From positions 1-36,678 of IMG/VR virus record IMGVR_UViG_3300025536_000186: DNA of 36,678 bases; one strand, given 5' to 3'. This stretch comes from a virus. The notes under the pieces are model-generated. The model saw nothing but the letters and a program-made list of their open reading frames with translations, did not search any database and was not told the origin of the DNA. Every line of letters begins with the position of its first letter. Position 1 is the stretch's first letter. This document shows positions 7,675 to 14,477 of this stretch, piece after piece. A program made the translations under genes and the position numbers.

Positions 7675-8399
7675 GCCGGCGTCCCTATCGTAGGCCGCCG
7701 CTCGCACCGATGCCCATGGCGGCGGACGGCGCGCGCAAGAACCTGCTGGCGAAAATCCATATCCAGCAGAAGGAGCTCGCGCTTTCCGACGAGAGCTATC
7801 GCGATGTGCTCTGCCGCATCACCGGCCACCGCTCGGCGGCCCTGTGCGACGACCAGCAGCTCTACGCGGTGCTGAAGGAATTCGATCGGCTCGGCGCCGG
7901 CAAGAAGGCCAGCGCCCGGCCGATCGCCGACTCGCCCATGGCGCGCCGCTGCCGTGCGCTGTGGCTCAACCTCTTCAACCTGGACGAAATCGAGATTGGC
8001 TCCGAGCTCGCGCTTGCCGCCTTCGTCCAGCGACAGACCACGCGCGAGGACATGCGCTTCTGCAACGCCGAGCAGCTCTCCGACGTGATCGAGGCGCTGA
8101 AGGACTGGGGCAAGCGCGTCGGGCTGACCGGCCTGGCGGCCGGCGCCGACAAGCGCGCGCCACGCCGCGCCCTGGTGCGGCTGCAATGGCACCGGCTGCA
8201 CGCAGCGAACTGGGCCAAGGTGGAAGGCGACTCGGGCCTGATGGGCTTCGCCCGGGCATGGCGCGTTGTGCCGCGCGACATGCCGCTCGAGGAGATGGAG
8301 CCGGTCGATCTCGACAACCTGGCAATGAAGCTGGGCGCTCTGGTGCGCAGGCAGCGCCTCGGCCGGCGCCACCAGGCAAACACCGGCGAGGCCGGCTAG
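7671..8399 (+). CDS. gemA: GemA-like (Mu gp16) regulatory protein
   Basis: The start at 7671 overlaps the previous stop by ATGA; the open frame upstream is not used. The 242-residue product carries the GemA/DUF1018 signature near the N-terminus: NLLAKIHIQQKELALSDESY followed by RDVLCRITGHRSAALCDDQQL and VLKEFDRLG. Downstream, a helical region contains two typical 'LW' and 'LNLFNLDEIE' segments and a VIEALKDWGKRVG helix. In Mu, gemA modulates host gene expression and DNA topology-related functions early in the lytic cycle. Its place just before the Mor-like gene is the same as in Mu (16, then 17). Confidence 0.88.
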   Translation: MSRRPYRRPPLAPMPMAADGARKNLLAKIHIQQKELALSDESYRDVLCRITGHRSAALCDDQQLYAVLKEFDRLGAGKKASARPIADSPMARRCRALWLNLFNLDEIEIGSELALAAFVQRQTTREDMRFCNAEQLSDVIEALKDWGKRVGLTGLAAGADKRAPRRALVRLQWHRLHAANWAKVEGDSGLMGFARAWRVVPRDMPLEEMEPVDLDNLAMKLGALVRRQRLGRRHQANTGEAG

Positions 8400-8404
8400 A
8401 CCAG

Positions 8405-8845
8405 ATGGCGACGCCGCGCGTCTTCCGCGATCCCCGCATCGACCGGCTGCCCGGGCAGCTGAAGCCGGTGGCGGAGATCTGCGGCTACGACGGCGTCATG
8501 CGCTTGCTCGAGCACTATGCCGGCCAGGAGGTCTACATCCCGGCGATCGCGCGCAGCCACCGCACCAAGATCGCCAAGTTGTGCGGGCCCGGTGTCGCCC
8601 TCGCTGTCGCCAAAGCCCTGGGCGGGACGCGCAGCGTGCGTATCCCGCTGGCCGAGGGCCTGCGCACCGAGGCCAAGCACCGGGCGATCAACGCCGATCG
8701 GCGGAAGGCCAATGCCGTCGCGCGGGAGCTAGGCATGCACGTCGACTCCGTGCATCGTATCCGCGCCGGCCGGGGCGCCAAGCATCGCGTGCCCAGGGAG
8801 AGCCGGCAGCCGGGGCTGTTCGACGCGCTTTCGAAGCGGTCGTGA
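8405..8845 (+). CDS. mor: Mor/C-family transcription activator
   Basis: The start ATG at 8405 is 5 bases after the gemA stop. At 146 residues it is similar in size to Mu Mor (129) and C (140). The C-terminal half follows the Mor/C plan: a beta strand with R-S-V-R-I-P, a linking helix (LRTEAKHRAINADRRK), then the helix-turn-helix NAVARELGMHVDSVHRIRAG. The N-terminal half (about 1-75) would form the dimerisation helices. In Mu, Mor turns on the middle promoter, and C then turns on the late promoters, by binding inverted repeats next to a weak -35. Only one such protein is present here, so it may do both jobs. It is the best candidate to bind the repeated 16-bp palindrome at 9673 and 18265. Confidence 0.75.
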   Translation: MATPRVFRDPRIDRLPGQLKPVAEICGYDGVMRLLEHYAGQEVYIPAIARSHRTKIAKLCGPGVALAVAKALGGTRSVRIPLAEGLRTEAKHRAINADRRKANAVARELGMHVDSVHRIRAGRGAKHRVPRESRQPGLFDALSKRS

Positions 8846-8863
8846 CGGTGTAGGATCGATTCC

Positions 8864-9109
8864 ATGAATTCGAAACTCACCGCCTGGAGAAGCATCGCGA
8901 ACGACCTGCCGGACTGGTCGGATACCGGGCCTGCGGAGCTTCGCTACGGCGACGGGCGGGTGATCTCAGGTAGGCTTCACATCACCGACTTCATCTCCGG
9001 TGACCCCGAGATCCCGTTGTTTGCCTTCACTTCGAGTGCCGGTGAAGACCTCGATATCTTCACGGCCAAGGAGTGGCGGCTGGTGAGAATCGATCAGAGG
9101 ACGAAATGA
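8864..9109 (+). CDS. Small protein of unknown function
   Basis: The 81-residue product has alternating short strands (AELRYGDGRVISGRLHITDF, then IPLFAFTSSAGEDLDIFTAKEW RLV), suggesting a small beta-barrel. No family is recognised. It follows the Mor-like gene after 18 bases, and its stop overlaps the next start (ATGA). Confidence 0.5.
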   Translation: MNSKLTAWRSIANDLPDWSDTGPAELRYGDGRVISGRLHITDFISGDPEIPLFAFTSSAGEDLDIFTAKEWRLVRIDQRTK

Positions 9110-9663
9110 CCGCCATCCGTCTCATTCTGGCCGACAGCGTGGGCACTAGCGTCGACCCAGTCGATCGCAAGGACCGCTGGTACAGACGCAACCTCGCGGC
9201 GGCCATCAAGGAGGCGGCAACGGTGGAGTCGCTGGGCGACACATTCCAGCGGCTGGCGGTTCATCTCCATCCGGCCGACGGTGATCCGATCGACGTCGAG
9301 TTCTGCTTCGAGGATGCACCCGTCGATCCGCTGAAGCTCGACGCGCTCATGCACCGGGCTGGCACGATCGTCGACGGCCTTCGACATTCGGCAGCGCTGC
9401 TCGGCCGCGAGAAGTCCGCCGTCATCGTGCCGATCGTGAGCTTCGCGGCGCGGACCTCCAGCTTGACCCAGGACGAGCAGGAGCGCGCCGAGCAACGCCT
9501 GTTGTGGGCCGCCAGCTGGAAAAGCCTGGGTGAGCATTACCTCGGCCTCTGCTTCGGCGATGGCATGGCCATCTTCCAGTTCGGCGACTATCGCGACGAT
9601 GTGAACGGGCGGCGGGTGCGCGAGCTCGCGTCGACCACGGCTATGGCCGAGGCCTCCGCCTAG
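9106..9663 (+). CDS. Unknown protein at the end of the early operon
   Basis: The start at 9106 is chosen from the ATGA overlap; an upstream start at 9073 would lie inside the previous gene. The 185-residue product is mixed alpha/beta, with an acidic central region and a Trp-rich stretch (LLWAASWKSLGEHYLGLCF). No motif is recognised. It ends just before the first late promoter and so marks the end of the early/middle block. Confidence 0.6.
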   Translation: MTAIRLILADSVGTSVDPVDRKDRWYRRNLAAAIKEAATVESLGDTFQRLAVHLHPADGDPIDVEFCFEDAPVDPLKLDALMHRAGTIVDGLRHSAALLGREKSAVIVPIVSFAARTSSLTQDEQERAEQRLLWAASWKSLGEHYLGLCFGDGMAIFQFGDYRDDVNGRRVRELASTTAMAEASA

Positions 9664-9672
9664 CGCTCTTCG

Positions 9673-9718
9673 CCCGACATATGTCGGGTTGGTTCTGAGG
9701 GCCTCATCTCCCTAGCGT
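9673..9718 (+). promoter_or_regulatory. Late promoter before the lysis module (Plys-like)
   Basis: A perfect 16-bp palindrome, CCCGACATATGTCGGG (9673-9688), abuts TTGGTT (9689-9694), a plausible weak -35. After exactly 18 bases comes TAGCGT (9713-9718) as -10. The same palindrome, TTGGTT and 18-base spacing recur at 18265-18310. Mu places activator-dependent Plys at the same point. The repeat and spacing are seen; activation by the Mor-like protein is inferred. Confidence 0.7.
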
Positions 9719-9742
9719 CGAGCCTCACCTTGCCGAGGCTCG
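9719..9742 (+). promoter_or_regulatory. Inverted repeat over the late start site and RBS
   Basis: CGAGCCTC (9719-9726) and GAGGCTCG (9735-9742) form a perfect 8-bp inverted repeat with an 8-base loop, ending one base before the ATG at 9744. Its 3' arm contains the only Shine-Dalgarno-like GAGG (9735-9738). It may be an operator at the start site, or, if transcription begins early enough, a hairpin that hides the ribosome site. Confidence 0.45.
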
Positions 9743-9743
9743 A

Positions 9744-10109
9744 ATGCAAGCCCGACCGCTAATCCTCATCGTCTGTTTGCTCCTGCTCTGCTTCGGAGCC
9801 GAAATGCTCGGTGGCATGGCGCGCCGCGCTAATTCGCACGGCGCGGCGCATTGGATCGAGACCAACAAGGCTTACGTCGCCGAGAGCGGCAGCCACTGCT
9901 GCGGCGTCGGCGACTGCCGTCGCGAGGGTGCCACCAAGTTCCGCGAGGCGCCCGAGGGCGTCTATGTTGCTGTCGGCGCGGGCGACGAGGTGCTGATGCC
10001 GCGCCGCCTGATCGGCCGTGGTCTCTATCCCTCGATCGACGACGACTGGTGGATCTGCATCCGCGACGGCGTCGTGCGCTGCATCTTTAAACCGACGACC
10101 GGAGGCTGA
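9744..10109 (+). CDS. Secreted or membrane-anchored Cys protein (CCGxxDC motif)
   Basis: The 121-residue protein starts with a signal peptide or signal anchor (PLILIVCLLLLCFGAEMLGG, about residues 5-24). The mature part carries HCCGVGDC (about 51-58) and a further WICI...VRC pair, suggesting disulfides in the periplasm. Short exported proteins with a CC-x3-DC core are common in alphaproteobacteria and their phages, but their biochemical role is not known to me. It is the first gene after the late promoter, so it may act in the envelope during lysis or on superinfection. It lacks the second membrane span expected of a classical holin. Confidence 0.6.
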   Translation: MQARPLILIVCLLLLCFGAEMLGGMARRANSHGAAHWIETNKAYVAESGSHCCGVGDCRREGATKFREAPEGVYVAVGAGDEVLMPRRLIGRGLYPSIDDDWWICIRDGVVRCIFKPTTGG

Positions 10110-10110
10110 C

Positions 10111-10920
10111 ATGGACCCTCGCACTTCGCGCGGCTTCTACAACAACAATCCCGGCAACATCGACCGCGGCAACGAGCTGTGGCAGGGCGAGATCCGCGAC
10201 ACGGGCGATATCCGCCTCAGCGACTTCCAGCGCGGCGAGCTCACCAAGGGCCGCTTCTGCGTGTTCGTCTCGGCCGAGCACGGCATCCGCGCGCTGGCCA
10301 AGAACCTGTTCGCCTACCGTGACCGTCTCAACCAGCGAACGGTGCGGCAGATCATCAACACCTGGGCGCCGCCCGTCGAGAACGACACCGGCGCTTACGT
10401 GGCGGCCGTCGCCAAGCGCGCCGGCGTCGGCGCCGACGCCGAGATCGACATTCGTGACTACAAGACGCTGCACGGCATAGTGGCGGCCATCATCATCCAC
10501 GAGTGCGGCGGCATGCCCTATGCCGGCAACGAGATCGAGGACGGGCTGCGCCTGGCCGGTGTCGTGAAGCCGGTCGGCGTGACCACGTCGAAAACGGCGA
10601 CCAGCCTCACGGTGGCCTCGGGCGCCACGATCGCGGGCGGCGGCGTCGCCGTGATCCAGGATTCGACGCAGCAGCCGTCGGCGGTCCAGGAGACCGTGAC
10701 GGCGGTGCAGGAACCGCTGCGCCAGACGGCCGAAGGCCTGGCGCCGTTCTCCGGAACCTCGCCGGCGATCGCGCAGGCGTTGTTCTGGCTAAAGATCGCA
10801 CTCGCGGTGATCGCCATCGTCGGCATCGCGGTGGCCGCCTGGGAGCGCGTCAAGCGCGCCCGCCGCGACCGGGAGCAGGCCGCGGCGCAGGCCGCCGCCG
10901 GCACGCTGGTGGGGCAATGA
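10111..10920 (+). CDS. Endolysin (P5/lytic transglycosylase type) with C-terminal membrane segment
   Basis: The start at 10111 is preceded by GGAGG at 10101-10105. In this 269-residue protein the N-terminal domain (1-150) has the signature of phage structural lysins: RGFYNNNPGNI (7-17), W24-Q-G, FVSAEHGIRAL (52-62), then INTWAPPVENDTGAY (82-96) and a terminal IIIHECGG with Glu131. A flexible Thr/Ala/Gln-rich linker (about 155-215) follows, then one hydrophobic segment (about 222-243) and a basic tail (WERVKRARRDRE). There is no N-terminal signal. It cleaves peptidoglycan. The C-terminal anchor suggests it is kept at the inner membrane until release or collapse of that membrane. Confidence 0.85.
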   Translation: MDPRTSRGFYNNNPGNIDRGNELWQGEIRDTGDIRLSDFQRGELTKGRFCVFVSAEHGIRALAKNLFAYRDRLNQRTVRQIINTWAPPVENDTGAYVAAVAKRAGVGADAEIDIRDYKTLHGIVAAIIIHECGGMPYAGNEIEDGLRLAGVVKPVGVTTSKTATSLTVASGATIAGGGVAVIQDSTQQPSAVQETVTAVQEPLRQTAEGLAPFSGTSPAIAQALFWLKIALAVIAIVGIAVAAWERVKRARRDREQAAAQAAAGTLVGQ

Positions 10921-11180
10921 TCGGTGCGCTGTTCGCCGCCGGCGTCGCGCGGCTTGCACCGATCCTCACCGCGGCGTGGGGAAAGATCGTCTTCGTGGGC
11001 GGCATCGCGCTCGCGCTGCTCGGTGTCTATGCCGCGATCCGCAAGAGCGGACGCGATGCGGAGCGCGCCGACTCTCTGGCTACGTCCCTCGACACCGCAA
11101 AGGAGATGCAAGATGCGAACGCTGCTGGCCCCCATACTGCTGGCGACGTTGACGGCCGCCTGCAGCAGCACACCTTCTAG
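10917..11180 (+). CDS. Rz-like inner-membrane spanin (i-spanin)
   Basis: The ATG at 10917 overlaps the endolysin stop (ATGA). The 87-residue product has one membrane span (about 22-41, GKIVFVGGIALALLGVYAA) followed by a charged helix (RKSGRDAERADSLATSLDTAKEMQ), the plan of an i-spanin. It is shorter than lambda Rz. Its 3' end overlaps a lipoprotein gene in another frame, the standard Rz/Rz1 arrangement. Together they would fuse inner and outer membranes in the last step of lysis. Assignment rests on topology and context, not on strong sequence identity. Confidence 0.65.
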   Translation: MIGALFAAGVARLAPILTAAWGKIVFVGGIALALLGVYAAIRKSGRDAERADSLATSLDTAKEMQDANAAGPHTAGDVDGRLQQHTF

Positions 11181-11352
11181 CGGAGCGCCGCCGGTGTGCC
11201 CCCAGCTCGTCGAGTACTCCGCCGCCGTCCAAGACCAGGCGCTGGCCGAGCTGCAGGCGTTGCCCGGCGACGGCATCGTGCGCGGCCGCCTCATGCCGGA
11301 CTACGGCCGCATGCGCGACGAGGTTCGGGCCTGCAAGAAGGCGGCACGTTGA
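11113..11352 (+). CDS. Rz1-like outer-membrane lipoprotein spanin (o-spanin)
   Basis: The ATG at 11113 lies inside the i-spanin gene, in another frame, with AGGAG (11101-11105) upstream. The 79-residue product has a lipoprotein signal with lipobox TAAC and lipidated Cys17. Pro/Ser residues follow (SSTPSSGAPPVC), then a helical part (LVEYSAAVQDQALAELQAL). The overlap with the i-spanin is 68 bases. O-spanins pair with i-spanins through their periplasmic ends. Frame, lipobox and position agree well with the class. Confidence 0.75.
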   Translation: MRTLLAPILLATLTAACSSTPSSGAPPVCPQLVEYSAAVQDQALAELQALPGDGIVRGRLMPDYGRMRDEVRACKKAAR

Positions 11353-11477
11353 TGTGGACGGCGGCGACAGCGGCCTTCGGCCTCGCGGCAGCCTTCGGCG
11401 TGGCGGCATGCTGGTGGGAACTGGTCGGCATTGCGTCCGGCCTCGCCTTCATGTCCGCCGCGGGCGCGTTTTGGTGA
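11352..11477 (+). CDS. Small hydrophobic membrane protein (41 residues)
   Basis: The ATG at 11352 overlaps the o-spanin stop (ATGA-type). Nearly the whole chain is hydrophobic: two short spans (about 4-20 and 23-41) with Trp-Trp-Glu at the turn. It is too short to be assigned to a holin family by sequence, but a two-span hairpin of this size in a lysis cassette could be a pinholin-like or antiholin protein. It could equally be a short membrane anchor. The overlap and composition support that it is translated. Confidence 0.45.
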   Translation: MWTAATAAFGLAAAFGVAACWWELVGIASGLAFMSAAGAFW

Positions 11478-11487
11478 GGGCCGGCTG

Positions 11488-11904
11488 ATGTGGCAGGAAT
11501 TCCGCGACTGGATCGTTCCCGGCATCGCCGTCGGCACTCTGCTCTGGCAGGCCTTCACGGCTCTACGGCGAAACGTCGTCAAGCCCGAGGATCTCGCCAA
11601 GTTCGCCACCACGAACGACATGATGGCCGTCGAGAAGGTGCTGCATGACCAGGTCGATGAATGCGATAGGCGAATCACCGAAGCAGATCACAAGATCGAT
11701 CTCCTGACGAAGGACGTCGGCGCGCTGCCCAACTACAGCGACGTCAATCGCCTCCGCGAGGCGATCAGCGAGCTCACCGCCAACGTCAGCAAACTCTCGG
11801 CCGATATGCACGGCCTCGACAGCACGGTCGACCGCATGGGGAGTTCGGTCGACCGCGTTGAACAACATCTCCTCAATCTCAAGTTGGCCAAGGTCGTTGA
11901 ATGA
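11488..11904 (+). CDS. DUF2730-type phage membrane protein (Mu gp25-like)
   Basis: The start at 11488 is preceded by GAGGG (11476-11480). The 138-residue product has one N-terminal membrane span (about 8-26, WIVPGIAVGTLLWQAFTAL) and then a long coiled coil to the C-terminus, with repeated heptad leucines/valines (RLREAISELTANVSKLSADMHGL splits over two helices). Mu-like phages carry a DUF2730 protein of this layout between the lysis genes and gp26/gp27. Its function is unknown. The position and topology match. Confidence 0.7.
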   Translation: MWQEFRDWIVPGIAVGTLLWQAFTALRRNVVKPEDLAKFATTNDMMAVEKVLHDQVDECDRRITEADHKIDLLTKDVGALPNYSDVNRLREAISELTANVSKLSADMHGLDSTVDRMGSSVDRVEQHLLNLKLAKVVE

Positions 11905-12206
11905 GCCTGGATTATGCCGACACGCTGCGCCGCGCGCGCCGGCGCGTCATCCTCGAGATCCTGGCTGACACGCCTGACGGCCAGTCGGGAGAGCTCTTCA
12001 TCGAGCCGGTGCTGAACAGCCGCCGCATCCGCAGCGACCGCGACCAGGTGCGCACGGAGCTGAGTTGGCTGGCGGACCAGGGACTCGTCGCCACCGAGGA
12101 GATCGCTGGCGACATGTACGCCACAATCCTGGCCGGCGGTCGGGCGATCGCCGATGCCAAGCGCGTGCACCCCGATATCGAGAAGCGTCCGGACAGGCGG
12201 CGCTGA
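11901..12206 (+). CDS. Mu gp26-like small winged-helix protein
   Basis: The 101-residue product overlaps DUF2730 by ATGA. It reads as a compact winged helix: RRVILEILADTPDGQSGE, a helix with RIRSDRDQVRTELSWLADQGLV, then a beta hairpin (ATEEIAGDMYATILAGG) and a helix. This pattern is that of the VpaChn25_0724/gp26 family found just before the small terminase in Mu-like phages. Binding to DNA is plausible from the fold, but the role is not established. Confidence 0.7.
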   Translation: MSLDYADTLRRARRRVILEILADTPDGQSGELFIEPVLNSRRIRSDRDQVRTELSWLADQGLVATEEIAGDMYATILAGGRAIADAKRVHPDIEKRPDRRR

Positions 12207-12208
12207 CC

Positions 12209-12817
12209 GTGGACAGCGACACTCCCGAAGACGGCAAGATCGTTGAGCTGCGTCCTGGCAGCAAAAAGCGGAAGCGCCTCAGCACGATCGACGCCCTGCC
12301 GGCCGACGTGCGGGCCGAGCTCAACATGGCGATCGAGGAAGGCCGGCTCAGCGTCGACGAACTTTGGGAGCTGGTGCGCGACAGGGGCGGCGACGTCAGC
12401 CGTTCGGCCGTCGGCCGGCACAAGGTGCGCCAGGAGCAGCACGAGGCCGTCTTCATGAAGTCGGTGAAGATGGCGGAGTTCTTCGCGCGCGAGCGCGCCA
12501 AGGACCCGACGGGCCCGGCGTCGATCGTCAACAACGAGATCCTGAAGTCGCTCGCGTTCCAGCGGATGATGGCCATGTCGCCCAAGGACGCCGAGAAGGT
12601 GAGTCCCAAGGATCTGTCGCTGCTCGCCGGCGCCGTGCGGGCCGCTGCGTCGACCGACAAGATCACGCTCGAGCGCGAGATGATGATCGCCAAGCGCGCC
12701 GTGGAGAAGGAACGGCAGCGCGCGGCGAGCGAAGTCGAGAAGGTCGCCAAGCAGCGCGGCCTCACCAAGGAAGCCGTCGCCGAGATCCGGCAGAAGATCC
12801 TGGGCATCGCCGGATGA
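12209..12817 (+). CDS. Terminase small subunit (DUF3486, Mu gp27-like)
   Basis: A GTG at 12209 just after the gp26-like stop is chosen as start; the frame is open upstream, but that part overlaps gp26 for its full length. The 202-residue product has the DUF3486 outline: KRLSTIDALPADVRAELNMAI, SVDELWELVRDRGGDVSRSAVGRHK (an HTH-like part, about 20-72), then helices with a coiled C-terminal part (LEREMMIAKRAVEKERQRAA). It recognises phage DNA and stimulates the large subunit. It overlaps the large terminase start. Confidence 0.85.
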   Translation: MDSDTPEDGKIVELRPGSKKRKRLSTIDALPADVRAELNMAIEEGRLSVDELWELVRDRGGDVSRSAVGRHKVRQEQHEAVFMKSVKMAEFFARERAKDPTGPASIVNNEILKSLAFQRMMAMSPKDAEKVSPKDLSLLAGAVRAAASTDKITLEREMMIAKRAVEKERQRAASEVEKVAKQRGLTKEAVAEIRQKILGIAG

Positions 12818-14469
12818 GCACGGCAGCGACCATCGCGCCCGATCGCGCGCCGCCGGGCAACATCCCCGCGGTGCTGTCCTACGACGCGCCAGGCGACCTT
12901 GGCCTGTTGCGCGCCAGCCAGCGCAAGTGGGTAGCCGATCAATCCGAGGTGAAGATCGCCGAGAAGGGTCGCCGCACCGGCTTCACCTTCGGCGAGGCGG
13001 CCGACGACGTCATGATCGCCGCCGCTTCCCGCGAGGCCGGCGGCGACAACGTCTACTACATCGGCACCACGCTCGACATGGCGCGCGAATACATCGACGC
13101 CTGCGGCCGCTGGGCGATCGGCCTGAACTACGCTGCCGGCGAAATCGGCGAGGTTTTGATCGAGGACGTCGACGACCACGGCAACTCGCGCAACATCAAG
13201 TCGTTCCGCATCGATTTCCCGTCGGGCTTCTTCATCCTGGCGCTCTCGTCGCGGCCACGCTCGCTGCGCGGCCGCCAGGGCGTTGTGGTGATCGACGAGG
13301 CCGCTTTCCAGGACGATCTGGCTGGCCTGATCAAGGCGGCGATCGCGCTGATCATCCTGGGCAGCAAGGTCCGCATCATCTCGACGCACAACAGCGTCGA
13401 CAACTACTTCAATGAATTGATCGAAGAGTGCCGGGCCGAGCGCATTCCCTATTCGCTGCACCGGTGCACCTTCGAGGATGCTGTCCGCGAAGGTCTCTAT
13501 CGGTCGCGGTGCCAGGCCAAGGGCGAGGCGTGGACCGAAGACGGCGAGAAGGAATTCGTCACCAAGGTCCGCGCCTTCTACCGGCCGAACGACGCCGAGG
13601 AGCTCGACTGCATCCCGGCGCAGTCGGGCGGCACCTATCTGCCGCTGTCGCTGATCCTGCCCTGCGTCGATAAGTCGATCCCGGTCGTGCGCTGGGACTT
13701 CGCGGACAATTTCCTCGATCTGCCGCTGCACATCCGCGACGCCGAGGTCGAAGCCAGGTGCCGCGACGAGCTGCAGCCGCTGCTCGACGCCATGGACAAG
13801 GAGGCGCCCAGCTATTTCGGCGGCGACTTCGGCCGATCGGCCAACCGCACGACCTACTGGCCGGCGCAGCGCCTGAAGGACACGCGGCTGAAGACGCCGT
13901 TCCTGCTCGAGCTCTACAACTGCCCCTTCGCCCAGCACCGCACGATCTTCAAGTGGGTGACCTTGCGCCTGCCAAGCTTCCGGCACGGCAAGCTCGATGC
14001 GCGGGGCAACGGCGCCGAGCTCGCCGAGTTCATGCGCGGCGAGTTCGGTGCCAGCCGAATCGAGGAAGTGAAGGCGACGCTGGAATGGTACCGCCTCAAC
14101 TGGCCGCTGGCGAAGGCCAGGCTCGAGGACAAGAGCGCCGACGTTCCCGCCGATCGCGACGTCCACGACGATCTGCGCGCCGTGAAGGTCGTAAAGGGCG
14201 TGCCGGTGATTCCGGAGCAGAACCAGGGCAGCGACCAGAGTGGCGGTAGGGGCAAGGGCAAACGCCACGGCGACGCCGCCATCGCCTTCCTGAACCTGAC
14301 GGCCGCCGCGCGCGCCGAGACGTGGGAGGCCGGCTACGACGCCATCAACACCCACGGCCGCGACCGCTACATCGGCACGAGCGAGCGCGGCCTCGATTTC
14401 CTGATGCGCGACGAAGACGATGGCTTCGGGGATCTCCCGAGCGGGCTTCGCCGCGGCCGATATCGCTGA
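12814..14469 (+). CDS. Terminase large subunit (Mu gp28-like)
   Basis: The start at 12814 overlaps the small subunit by ATGA. The 551-residue length equals the usual size. The N-terminal ATPase has a non-classical Walker A region around EKGRRTGFTFGEA (50-62), as in Mu-type enzymes, and Walker B VVVIDEAA (157-164). The C-terminal RNase H-like nuclease has acidic residues Asp338 (GGDFGRS), Asp395 (LDARGNG) and Asp487 (HGDAAIAF). It cuts integrated phage DNA and pumps it into proheads by headful packaging. No damage is visible. Confidence 0.93.
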   Translation: MSTAATIAPDRAPPGNIPAVLSYDAPGDLGLLRASQRKWVADQSEVKIAEKGRRTGFTFGEAADDVMIAAASREAGGDNVYYIGTTLDMAREYIDACGRWAIGLNYAAGEIGEVLIEDVDDHGNSRNIKSFRIDFPSGFFILALSSRPRSLRGRQGVVVIDEAAFQDDLAGLIKAAIALIILGSKVRIISTHNSVDNYFNELIEECRAERIPYSLHRCTFEDAVREGLYRSRCQAKGEAWTEDGEKEFVTKVRAFYRPNDAEELDCIPAQSGGTYLPLSLILPCVDKSIPVVRWDFADNFLDLPLHIRDAEVEARCRDELQPLLDAMDKEAPSYFGGDFGRSANRTTYWPAQRLKDTRLKTPFLLELYNCPFAQHRTIFKWVTLRLPSFRHGKLDARGNGAELAEFMRGEFGASRIEEVKATLEWYRLNWPLAKARLEDKSADVPADRDVHDDLRAVKVVKGVPVIPEQNQGSDQSGGRGKGKRHGDAAIAFLNLTAAARAETWEAGYDAINTHGRDRYIGTSERGLDFLMRDEDDGFGDLPSGLRRGRYR

Positions 14470-14477
14470 GGAATCCA

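Noticed and set aside
9673-9688. The palindrome as a terminator
   Set aside because: No T-run follows, and the second copy is likewise placed at a -35 rather than after a gene.
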